A stretch of 64,000 nt of DNA from CBDHHC01 sp965263345. GTDB lineage: Bacteria; Pseudomonadota; Alphaproteobacteria; Rhizobiales; CBDHHC01. Each line of letters begins with the position of its first letter. Position 1 is the stretch's first letter. A program made the position numbers and the translations under genes. The stretch is from assembly GCA_965263345.1 (NCBI GenBank), contig CBDHHC010000024.1, positions 868,001 through 932,000 on the forward strand. The letters are read 5' to 3'. The notes under the pieces were generated by a model, which saw nothing but the letters and a program-made list of their open reading frames with translations, was not told the DNA's origin and did no database searches. Positions 55,399-63,784 of this stretch are shown here, in pieces.

Positions 55399-58257
55399 TC
55401 ACTGCTGATTAGGCAGCCTAGTTGTCATGATCGGAGAGACCACGCCATTAACATGATACTTGTGACAGAGCTGGCAATCATCCCGAACAGCATTCGGTTT
55501 ATGGCAGGTATCACATTGCTCTTTCTTGACCTGATTAAAGTTAGAGTCAAATACGCTTGGGTCCAGCCCCTTGTACTTTTCACGAGGCTTGGAACCCTCT
55601 TTAACTGTGTGACAAGACAAACAGCCATCAGTTCCTAAAATACCAAAATGCGGTTCATGAGCAAAAGTTGTAAAGCGTCCCTTTTTATCTTCAGGCATGG
55701 ATGGTGCCCAATTCACATAACGCACTTCAGATTTTTGAGCATCAACACTCTTCGTTCCATCCACACTATGACACTTATTACACTGCCCCTGAGCATCTTT
55801 ATGGGTCAACAACTCAAACACCTCTGGTGCAGCTTTTGAATTCGTTTTACCAAAAACACTCCCTGAAAAATCAAGCCAAGCTCTGATAAACAAATCCTTA
55901 TGCCCTGTTGGCCGATAGAGTATGCCATAATCCTGACGATACCATCCACCTGTATCTGCCCAGCTTTCAGCATCAACAGCAACCACGAGTTCCGGTGCGG
56001 GTTGTGCTTTTACTTTAGGAATTTCTGGTTGAGGTGGCGGAGAAACCACTTTCTTTGGTTGAGGTTTCGGTTCTGGCTTTGGCTCAACGTCCTTAACGGG
56101 CTCGACCTTTTGCTCCACAGTCTCAGCTGGCTTTTTGGCAGGTTCTGTTGTTTCTTCCGCCTTTGGTGCAGCAGGTTTATCCTTCGCCAGGGGAATATCG
56201 CCCTGTTCATCATCTTCAGGCTTCTTTTTCACAAGATTACCAAAAATATCAATGGTATAGCCGTCTTTCTCCGAAGCATTCTGGGCCAATCGAACAAGCC
56301 CTTTAATTTGACGGCTGCTATGGACTGAAAAATGATCTTCACCAATAAGAGTTTTAATATCTTTCAGCAGATCACTCGGGAACGCGATGTCATTTGAAAG
56401 CCCAGCAAACTCCCTCGAAGAGGTTTTGTGAGTGTAGTTTGCTTTCTTAATATCCTTCTGAACGGGCAAAGACGTCGTCTTCCCATCAGTTGGAAGTTTC
56501 TCTAATAACAGATCATCTGTTTGATTAGGATCAATCGGCCCCTCATCTTCAACAGCTGGTTTTTGTTCTTGTTGAGGCTGCGGTTCTGGCTGCTTCTGAG
56601 GAACAACTTTCTCAGGCTCCACTTTTTGAACAGGCTTTTGAGTTTGCTCAACCTTTGGTGGCTCTGGCACTTTCTTAGGTTGCTCAACCGGTTTCACTTC
56701 TTGTTTTTGAGTCCAAGGCAGTGTTTCACCGCCATCTTTACCATCATCAGGAGGAGTTGAAAGCCGGCTTAAAAGAGCGGCATTTTGCGTAATTTCTGAT
56801 TTTAAGTTCGGCAACCATTCACGTTGGGCATTAAGCAAAACATCTCGCGGAATAGATGCTGTTAGATTAGCAATCAAATTTGGATCAAAATTTGAACCAG
56901 GCTCGAGCCCCAGCCTTTTGACAAAATTTGCGCTTTTCTTGAGCGTTAACTCATAAAATAGCAATTTAATTTCCCAGGCCAATTGCTGAACAGATTGAAG
57001 TTGTGCACCATTAGCAGATGTCAAATCAAGCAAATCCAGCTCTTCAATCGATTTAAGTAATGCTTGGCGACTAGCATCCCCACCAATTAGCAATTTCATC
57101 ATTGGCGTAATTTCAGCCTCAGACTCAACAGGCCATTCACCAATCTGAATATTTTTCTCTTTTAGCGTCTCCACATCAAGACCAGGTAAAGCAAGTAACG
57201 CAATACCTTTTGGACCCGTAGCTCGTTCTTTGCCAAGGATCTGATCCAAATGACAAGCCGAACATGTTTCCTTAAACGATTTAACGGCCATATGTTTTTT
57301 GTTCACAACAGGCTGGTGGCAATAAGCGCATTCGCCTGGGATTTTATCCTTCTTAAGCCCTTTCTTGAGTTCTTCAGGAAAATGCTTATTAAAGTGACTC
57401 ATATGATCAAACTTAAGCCTGGTCCGGCGTTGAAAAGGATAACCATCATACTCAGGATGATTACTTTTAAAGTCACTAAACTGAACCGCATGACAGGTTT
57501 GACATTGGCTGTCTGATACATCAGTCAGCTGGATACTCTTATCCATATGTTCTTTGTGACAGGTGGCACAATATACACCCTTTGGAAATGTGCTTTCGAC
57601 TGGGAAAACGGTATTACTCACCGCATTAATCATAGACGCAGAGCTATTATTGGCTTTGCCTGTAAATTCAGTCGTAATGGCCTCAATTTTCGTTTTCACA
57701 ACACCATGGGCCTGCATGGCAGACTCATCTTTCATTTTATGGCAACTGATACATGCCTTACTATCTTCTTGAGGTTTTGTTGATGCAAAAACGGCAGGAA
57801 GCCAGCTAAATTGATTACCTGAAATATTGGAATGACAGTTTGCACAATTATCAATAGCACTGTGAACTGTCGTCAAAGGCCCAGGCATAAGCATTTTCAT
57901 ATCGTAGGATGATCCGACAATAAAAAAAATCAAACCAACAACAAAGACCGATGTCCACACCGCAAATGCGTTACGTTTCGCACTTAAAGTCAAAGTCGGT
58001 TTACAAGGGGTAATGGCCTTACAACATTTTCCATTAGCCAAGGGCCCATTCTTGCATGGAGGACCATACTCCTTAGGCCTGCGGCACATCCACTGCCCAT
58101 TAACTTGCTGTGGAATACACTCATGTGCTTGCTGACACTTACCAGATAAATTAGGTCCCATAGGACAAGGTCGACCCTGTTGCAAACGACCACATTGCCA
58201 CTTTTGAGATTTCTCAGCCTGACGGGGTTTTCTTTTTATAAATCTTTGCAGGAGCAT
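55399..58257 (-). CDS. Membrane-anchored decahaem cytochrome c with N-terminal Cys-rich modules
   Basis: 952 aa. One TM helix (~97-117). Before it, on the cytoplasmic side, are two tandem ~28-residue modules with nine Cys (C22, 31, 41, 47; 58, 68, 78, 79, 85). After it, ten CXXCH haem sites: six N-terminal (C138, 169, 230, 252, 310, 332) and four C-terminal (C826, 879, 915, 928). They are separated by a haem-free helical region (~350-500) and two Pro/Glu/Lys-rich linkers (~515-570, ~690-760). A bundle of periplasmic haems on a flexible tether is thus likely. The ATG lies one base after the cytochrome b stop codon, so the two are co-translated. Electron partner unknown; it is not a close match to NapC/NrfH. 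Confidence 0.93.
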   Translation of the reverse strand: MLLQRFIKRKPRQAEKSQKWQCGRLQQGRPCPMGPNLSGKCQQAHECIPQQVNGQWMCRRPKEYGPPCKNGPLANGKCCKAITPCKPTLTLSAKRNAFAVWTSVFVVGLIFFIVGSSYDMKMLMPGPLTTVHSAIDNCANCHSNISGNQFSWLPAVFASTKPQEDSKACISCHKMKDESAMQAHGVVKTKIEAITTEFTGKANNSSASMINAVSNTVFPVESTFPKGVYCATCHKEHMDKSIQLTDVSDSQCQTCHAVQFSDFKSNHPEYDGYPFQRRTRLKFDHMSHFNKHFPEELKKGLKKDKIPGECAYCHQPVVNKKHMAVKSFKETCSACHLDQILGKERATGPKGIALLALPGLDVETLKEKNIQIGEWPVESEAEITPMMKLLIGGDASRQALLKSIEELDLLDLTSANGAQLQSVQQLAWEIKLLFYELTLKKSANFVKRLGLEPGSNFDPNLIANLTASIPRDVLLNAQREWLPNLKSEITQNAALLSRLSTPPDDGKDGGETLPWTQKQEVKPVEQPKKVPEPPKVEQTQKPVQKVEPEKVVPQKQPEPQPQQEQKPAVEDEGPIDPNQTDDLLLEKLPTDGKTTSLPVQKDIKKANYTHKTSSREFAGLSNDIAFPSDLLKDIKTLIGEDHFSVHSSRQIKGLVRLAQNASEKDGYTIDIFGNLVKKKPEDDEQGDIPLAKDKPAAPKAEETTEPAKKPAETVEQKVEPVKDVEPKPEPKPQPKKVVSPPPQPEIPKVKAQPAPELVVAVDAESWADTGGWYRQDYGILYRPTGHKDLFIRAWLDFSGSVFGKTNSKAAPEVFELLTHKDAQGQCNKCHSVDGTKSVDAQKSEVRYVNWAPSMPEDKKGRFTTFAHEPHFGILGTDGCLSCHTVKEGSKPREKYKGLDPSVFDSNFNQVKKEQCDTCHKPNAVRDDCQLCHKYHVNGVVSPIMTTRLPNQQ

Positions 58258-58258
58258 T

Positions 58259-59071
58259 TTATCTTACCCCTGAAGAATATGCATAAGCCAATGCAACATG
58301 AAAAAGAGCTATGACAGCAAGACCATAGGTTGCTGGAACATGAACAAAAAGCCAGACATGTAATACGCCCTGATGAGCATATTGAAAATCAAGATTATTT
58401 TTAACCATCACTAAATTTTCTATTTTTTTGAGTATTTCACGGCCTTTATCATCTTGATATCTTTCCATATCATGGATCTCATTTTGTATCCGTCTCAATG
58501 GTCTTTGAGAATTCCCCAAATGGGAGAAAAAGTTCTGAGGCTTTTTGAAATAACTATGCAATGTATTAAGGTAGAGATTTGATATTGATCTTTTTCCATC
58601 CTGTTGGGCAGAAGCCATAGCCAAAGAGGTCACTTCGCTCGCCAGACGATGACGAACTGTTGGAATGTTTTCAAACGTAACCTGTACAGCATTATCCTGA
58701 AGCTTCTGAGGAACATTCTGAGTAAGGTACAAACCAATAACCCCACTTACAGAAACAATGACAAACAAACTCCACAACACCCATTCGATCGTTGTGTCTG
58801 GCAAAGAGAAATCAGTATGTAAAGCAAAAACAGCTATAAGAAAAAAGCCAAAATACACATGGAATCTCAACCATGTTTTTGCCTTACCGAAACCTAAAAA
58901 TTTTGATCTTTTGCGGAAATGAAACAGGATTTGAACAAGTAGACCTATAAATAAAATCCACCCATCCAGAAATCTTGGATCACGTAAAGAAACGTCATAA
59001 GTTTCAATGAACCAGTATAAGAAAATTAATAGAATGCCCACAATGGCAGAGTTTTGTAAAACACGCTGCAT
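58259..59071 (-). CDS. Membrane cytochrome b with two H-x13-H helices (probably dihaem)
   Basis: 270 aa from ATG 59071, which follows the TAA of the cNMP-ferredoxin gene (59077-59079) by 5 nt; the TTG-started longer frame has little support. Five TM helices are likely: ~9-26, 37-52, 69-86, 95-117 and 236-265, with a ~115-residue soluble loop between the last two. His71/His85 and His244/His258 are each 14 residues apart in the third and fifth helices. This matches the bis-His spacing of dihaem cytochromes b (bc1, NOX, ferric reductase type). It links the Fe-S gene upstream with the decahaem cytochrome downstream. Confidence 0.88.
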   Translation of the reverse strand: MQRVLQNSAIVGILLIFLYWFIETYDVSLRDPRFLDGWILFIGLLVQILFHFRKRSKFLGFGKAKTWLRFHVYFGFFLIAVFALHTDFSLPDTTIEWVLWSLFVIVSVSGVIGLYLTQNVPQKLQDNAVQVTFENIPTVRHRLASEVTSLAMASAQQDGKRSISNLYLNTLHSYFKKPQNFFSHLGNSQRPLRRIQNEIHDMERYQDDKGREILKKIENLVMVKNNLDFQYAHQGVLHVWLFVHVPATYGLAVIALFHVALAYAYSSGVR

Positions 59072-59076
59072 AAACT

Positions 59077-60729
59077 TTACGCCAACCAATCAGATAATTT
59101 ATCTATATTTTTTATATCTATTCTAACCAACGCATCATGTGAACATGCTTCTTGACAGGCAGGACCACCTGCTTGACCAATACATAAATCACACTTTATG
59201 GCCTTAACAAGAGGAATACCCTGATTGTCAGCAACAAATGCGCCCTTGTGATCTCTTAATGTCTCCATCGTAATATTATTATAAGGACATGCGTTTGCAC
59301 AACTAGTACATCCAATACACGTCTCTTCATTAATAATCACATTTCCTGTTGATTTATCTCTATGAATGGCATTCGTTGGACAATCAACAAGACACACAGG
59401 ATCCACACAATGCATGCAAGCATTGGCAATTTTTAAATTTTTAACAGCATAACCCTCATGTTTATTAAAACGAGGAAGATTATTATGAGTTGCTGCACAA
59501 GCTTTTAAACAGTCATCGCAATTCACACAACGGTCTGTATTTATGGCCATTGCCATAGTTCCATTCACCAACCTGTCATTAATGGCAAAATCAGTGAGTG
59601 CTTGCTTGTGGTCCTCTTCTGGATTTGGTAAAGGAGCTCTATCGTCATTAAGCATCTCAATCACATTGCGCTTAAGCTCATTATAATCAGACAATTGAGG
59701 GATGATATATTTCTCGACGATATATGTGGGAATTTGAATTACCCCGACATACCCCATAGCCCGAAGACCATATCGTAAGATGCGGTCTCCTTTACCCATC
59801 AGGCTGGCAACGATTTCGTCTAAACCGGCGACATCGCCTGTTTGTAAATAGCCGGTTGTTTTTTCCCCAAAATCAAACTCTTCAGTCACCCTAACAAACC
59901 CCGAAGCGATGATCATCAAATCATCTAGATATCCACCTGGAGGAGTAATAAGAGTTTCATAATCTAATAAGAGATCGACATCATTACCAATTCTTTTCTT
60001 TTCTTTTTGAAAACCATGTCCCCAATCCATTTGTCCAAATGAAGCATAATTAGAATGGCTGGCAATAAGATCTAAATGATCATTATCTATTTTACTAAGT
60101 AAGGGACATTGCATAAGCGAAATAAGAATACTTCGCCTCTCATGTAAAGTATCAATAGACTCACGAAACGTATCTGACCATTGTCGCAATGCACGAACAC
60201 CTGACCATTTAAGTTCTAAAATCAAAGTCCGATCATCATCTGCAACCATTGTACTTTGACGAACACTCCGGGTCAGAGCCTCAGAAACACCAAAAAAATT
60301 ATATAACTGAACGACCTTAGACGTCTTAGCCCCACTTAACATTTTTTGATGAGTCTGCCCTTTTTTTATTAAGGAGCTTTGAAAAAACTTATCAATTGTT
60401 TTCTTAAAAGGGGCAGAGTTTTTCTTAGATTGTTTCTGTGTTTCAGAAAAATCTAGCTCTTCCCTCACTGCTCCAGATAAAACAAAGTAGATTGATGTTT
60501 CATAATCACCATTCTGGTAAATCACTTCACCTTGTTTATATGGGTGCACCTCAGCATCATTGGCCAAAATATCACCAAGAGGTAAGTCTGCAGGAAACTG
60601 TCCAGGGTTTATCTCTCTAAAAACTGGTAGAATAAGTATATTCTTGATCACTTGTTCTGAGAGTTTTTTAATCCCAAAACTTTCATCCCAACGTTGTGTT
60701 TTCTGAACAGGCTCTAAGTTTCTAGCCAA
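59077..60729 (-). CDS. Fusion of two cNMP-binding-type domains and a four-cluster [4Fe-4S] ferredoxin
   Basis: 550 aa with a TTG start at 60729 backed by GGAGG at 5 nt. No TM helix or signal peptide, so cytoplasmic. Two cyclic-nucleotide-binding-like beta-barrels (~52-190 and ~200-360; GEVIYQNGDYETSIYFVLSG in the first). The C-terminal ~155 residues hold 16 Cys in four clusters: C401/404/407/411, C438/441/446/450, C471/474/477/481 and C513/516/525/529, as in DmsB/NrfC-type electron-transfer subunits. No helix-turn-helix is present. It probably gates or delivers cytoplasmic electrons to the membrane cytochrome b in response to a ligand. Confidence 0.93.
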   Translation of the reverse strand: MARNLEPVQKTQRWDESFGIKKLSEQVIKNILILPVFREINPGQFPADLPLGDILANDAEVHPYKQGEVIYQNGDYETSIYFVLSGAVREELDFSETQKQSKKNSAPFKKTIDKFFQSSLIKKGQTHQKMLSGAKTSKVVQLYNFFGVSEALTRSVRQSTMVADDDRTLILELKWSGVRALRQWSDTFRESIDTLHERRSILISLMQCPLLSKIDNDHLDLIASHSNYASFGQMDWGHGFQKEKKRIGNDVDLLLDYETLITPPGGYLDDLMIIASGFVRVTEEFDFGEKTTGYLQTGDVAGLDEIVASLMGKGDRILRYGLRAMGYVGVIQIPTYIVEKYIIPQLSDYNELKRNVIEMLNDDRAPLPNPEEDHKQALTDFAINDRLVNGTMAMAINTDRCVNCDDCLKACAATHNNLPRFNKHEGYAVKNLKIANACMHCVDPVCLVDCPTNAIHRDKSTGNVIINEETCIGCTSCANACPYNNITMETLRDHKGAFVADNQGIPLVKAIKCDLCIGQAGGPACQEACSHDALVRIDIKNIDKLSDWLA

Positions 60730-60780
60730 TTATTCCTCCAACTAATACTGGTAATCCCAGCACCTTTCATATTCTTCGAA

Positions 60781-61875
60781 TTACTTATTAACTTCGCCAA
60801 CATACTTATTCGCACTAGGAATTAAGCTATCAATCGCAGCAAAACCACTTCCATCATACTTGCCTAAAAATTTAACGGTCTCATCTGCAACTTTATTAGA
60901 GGCAAGAGTCAAGGCTCTCTTATTGTTTAATTTTAACCCTGCTGAACGTGTAAGAGTAACAATCGTCTTTAGCTCAGGCACATTGCCTAATAAATCAGCG
61001 ACCTTCTTTATCTTCTTACGAGCAGCATCTGCACGTCGAGCCATTAATATGGCAAACTCTTTTTTTTGTGTTGCAATACCAACTGCACGAAAAGCTGTCT
61101 CAAACTCAACGATCAAGCCAACAATATACAACATACGTTTTCGGCTCGCTGATGCCTCTTTGTTTTCTTTACCTTTTGTATAAAGAAGATTATGTCGAAC
61201 CTCGCCTTGCGACCAGGACACAAGTTCAAATTTACTACCAGCTGGATGCCCACCAACATTCACGAGTTTCTCTTGAGGTACAACATGACAACTATAACAG
61301 TTCTTAGCCAGCTTATATAAAGCACGAGGACGAATCATCCCCTTCGACTCAGCAAGCTTCCAACGCTTAACCTCTTCAGCTTTAGTTTCTGTTTTTTCTG
61401 TCTTACCACTAAACTCACTATGAATTTTTATAAAATCTTTACCGGCAGAATGACACGACTCACAAGAAATACCAGAAATAGCTTTTGGTTTTTTTCTGAC
61501 TTCCTGCATAGTAAAATGGCAATTCGTGCAAAGTTTACTATTTTTCATGCGTCTTATATTAAGTTTCTTTGCAATCTCTTTTGCCTTTTTACTGCGAGGC
61601 ATTGCACGAAATGTTTTAAAGTGATGGCTTTTCTTCCATACCTCAGTTTCATAGGTATGACATTCCGCACAGGCGTTCGGACCTTCGATCTTGTTAGGCT
61701 CATTATTAGACAAAGCCACTTTCGTCATCAGAAAAAAAGATACGAAAAACACAAACTGCAAACCGAATGCACTTATAGATTTCGCTCTTATGCCCATAGC
61801 ACTGAAACTCCAGATTTTATTTTTTCTTTTAGCCAAAGACATCTTTGGGAACCAAACACATATTTTAAAAATCAT
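60781..61875 (-). CDS. Exported tetrahaem cytochrome c, c554-like
   Basis: 364 aa from ATG 61875, but the start is uncertain. ATG at MGIRAKSISA (residue 27) has GGAG at 10 nt and gives a better signal peptide (...VFFVSFFLMTKVALS). Four CXXCH sites: CAECH (69), CTNCH (116), CESCH (138) and CYSCH (193), with non-adjacent His (HHFKTF, GGHPAG) as possible distal ligands. The C-terminal ~150 residues are haem-free and helical. The pattern resembles cytochrome c554-like proteins (as in nitrifiers), without establishing hydroxylamine chemistry. It lies 51 bp before the cNMP-ferredoxin gene and is probably the first gene of the operon. Confidence 0.9.
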   Translation of the reverse strand: MIFKICVWFPKMSLAKRKNKIWSFSAMGIRAKSISAFGLQFVFFVSFFLMTKVALSNNEPNKIEGPNACAECHTYETEVWKKSHHFKTFRAMPRSKKAKEIAKKLNIRRMKNSKLCTNCHFTMQEVRKKPKAISGISCESCHSAGKDFIKIHSEFSGKTEKTETKAEEVKRWKLAESKGMIRPRALYKLAKNCYSCHVVPQEKLVNVGGHPAGSKFELVSWSQGEVRHNLLYTKGKENKEASASRKRMLYIVGLIVEFETAFRAVGIATQKKEFAILMARRADAARKKIKKVADLLGNVPELKTIVTLTRSAGLKLNNKRALTLASNKVADETVKFLGKYDGSGFAAIDSLIPSANKYVGEVNK

Positions 61876-62078
61876 AAAACGATAAGGCGTTCGAATAGTT
61901 TCCTACGAACAACACTTATACACTGATAAATATGGCAATTTTGTTTGAAATTGAGGTTTGACAGAGCAATTTGACAATTTATTGTCTAAACAAAGTTATC
62001 AACATAACAACGTACAAAACTAATATTTAAATAAAATATTTCAAACAAGTGCAGCCATAAATTTATTCTTTTTATGTC

Positions 62079-62118
62079 CTGACAACAGATAGAAATTTTT
62101 TGCCATATCTGTTGTCAG
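62079..62118 (-). terminator. Hairpin after the CcmI-like gene
   Basis: Perfect 12-bp stem CTGACAACAGAT / ATCTGTTGTCAG with a 16-nt loop, 31 bp past the stop codon. It separates this gene from the cytochrome operon. Confidence 0.85.
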
Positions 62119-62149
62119 CACCTAGAAAACATAAAATGTAATAAAAACT

Positions 62150-63439
62150 TTAGTTCTCTTTGACCCCTAAGCCGTTGGCCATAGTTACAATTTTCTTTTG
62201 GGTTTCTGGCTCATCCTTAAAGATCTCAATTGCACTTTTAAGAGCTGTTTTTGCCTTATCCATCTCATTCAAAACAACACGCGAGCGAATAAGCATCATC
62301 CACTTATTTGCATCCTTGGGAGATTCTTTCAGTTTTTCATCTAACCCATCAACCATACCTTTGATCATCTGTTGCCGATCACTATCAGATAGTTGACTAG
62401 CTTGTTTCAACTCATCAGGCGACAAACCTTTAGCCACACCTAATGAAGAATTCTGAGCCACTTGCTGCTGCACTTTTTTCTTCTTAAGCTCTGGCTTAAC
62501 TTTAACGGCCTTAACCTCAGAAACTTTTGAGTCTTGAACAGTATTCTTAACTTTCTGGATAGGAGAAGAAGTCTTTGCCACTGTAGATTTTTTAGGAAGC
62601 TTACCTTCAATATTTTCACCAAGCTCCGCAGCAAGCACAGTTATTTTTTGTCTTAACTCTCTATAAAACTGTATATTTTCAGGAACATCTTTTATAAGCA
62701 CAAGCCAATCATCAAGAGCTCCTTTTTTATTTCCCTTTTGTTTCTTTGAAAGAGCAATAAAATACCGAGCACGTTTATCATTGTTGCTTATTGATAAGGC
62801 TTTTTCAAAAGCTTTAAGAGCTTTGGGTGTCACCTTATCATCCGCAGCTTTCACAAGTGCGCCACCATAAGCAGAATGCCAAGCTCCAACATCACTTTTT
62901 AATGCAAGTCCTTTCTCGAATGAAGCGATAGAGTCTTTATATTGTCCTGCATGATAATAAGACCAACCGAGCAACATCCAGCCTTTTGAATTTTTAGGCT
63001 CCTTTTTAAGCTTATCAACAAGCTTCTCAATCATCGTATTGATATTTCCCGCAGGATTTTGTGAGGCAGCTTGTTTTTTAGGATGAGAAGATTTTCCATG
63101 AAATGATTTCACATAATCCAAAAGTTTTGCAACCTCAGGATCTTTAGGGCGCTGAACTTTAGTAACATGAGAACTACTCGAAGAATTAACAGCCAGATTA
63201 TTTACCAACTCATCATTATAAAGTGGAACCGCAGCCAAAATCACACCGCACATGGCAAACAAGGCAATGAATTTCCTATTCATTTTAATACCAGCAAGCT
63301 TCAAAGATGAAGAATTGACTTTGGAATTTTTTTCCTGTGATGTTTCTGCATCATCTGTGTAAAAATCAATTTGTCCGAACGCAAGGAACAATAATGCAAG
63401 AATTATAAGGGCTAAGCCTATTATACTAAACAGAACCAT
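62150..63439 (-). CDS. CcmI-like TPR protein, c-type cytochrome maturation
   Basis: 429 aa from ATG 63439 (GGAGA at 8 nt; the longest frame begins at TTG 63478). Two TM helices (~2-20 and ~56-74) with a cytoplasmic loop, then a periplasmic part with two TPR-like regions: IEKLVDKLKKEPKNSKGWML and GWSYYHAGQYKDSIASFEKG in the first, a DEKLKESPKDANKWMMLIRS block near the C-terminus, joined by a Lys-rich linker. This is the CcmI/NrfG layout, the apocytochrome chaperone of system I haem ligation. It lies upstream of the multihaem operon and could serve its 14 c-type haems. No other ccm gene is in the window. Confidence 0.85.
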   Translation of the reverse strand: MVLFSIIGLALIILALLFLAFGQIDFYTDDAETSQEKNSKVNSSSLKLAGIKMNRKFIALFAMCGVILAAVPLYNDELVNNLAVNSSSSSHVTKVQRPKDPEVAKLLDYVKSFHGKSSHPKKQAASQNPAGNINTMIEKLVDKLKKEPKNSKGWMLLGWSYYHAGQYKDSIASFEKGLALKSDVGAWHSAYGGALVKAADDKVTPKALKAFEKALSISNNDKRARYFIALSKKQKGNKKGALDDWLVLIKDVPENIQFYRELRQKITVLAAELGENIEGKLPKKSTVAKTSSPIQKVKNTVQDSKVSEVKAVKVKPELKKKKVQQQVAQNSSLGVAKGLSPDELKQASQLSDSDRQQMIKGMVDGLDEKLKESPKDANKWMMLIRSRVVLNEMDKAKTALKSAIEIFKDEPETQKKIVTMANGLGVKEN

Positions 63440-63784
63440 AGGTTGTATCTCCGATATTAACAGCCTGACCACCAACAATTATATGTTATATGTCAGTAAC
63501 TTAGGTCTGATTTGAAAATAACTTTAAATGTTTGCAACTTATTAATTGAAGAGCATGCAGTTGAATGTGTTTTTTCTAAGAAATTAATATAAATCAATAA
63601 GTAATTCAGAAAAACTCTATTGTTATGTAAAAACCAAGACAATCTTTTAGGTTATGGAATATTTATTTCAATGCACAAAATAAATTGGTCATGAATTCGC
63701 CTTTTTAGCAGCAAAAATAAAATCAAATTTATTTGAATGATTCACTGATTTAGTTGAAAAAAAATCCATTAAGGAGCTTGTGCC
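63440..63784. other. Divergent promoter region between the CcmI-like gene and the next exported protein
   Basis: About 345 bp of AT-rich DNA. I see no coding frame or clear operator; it presumably holds the two divergent promoters. Confidence 0.45.

Noticed and set aside
55900..56760. Plus-strand frames rich in Phe, Leu, Trp and Arg, membrane-protein-like
   Set aside because: They are antisense to the Pro/Glu/Lys-rich linkers of the decahaem cytochrome; the hydrophobic look is a by-product of that composition.
60781..61875. Tetrahaem protein as a hydroxylamine-oxidation component
   Set aside because: The four-haem layout is c554-like, but no hydroxylamine oxidoreductase or other nitrogen-oxidation gene is near, so only the cytochrome type is claimed.
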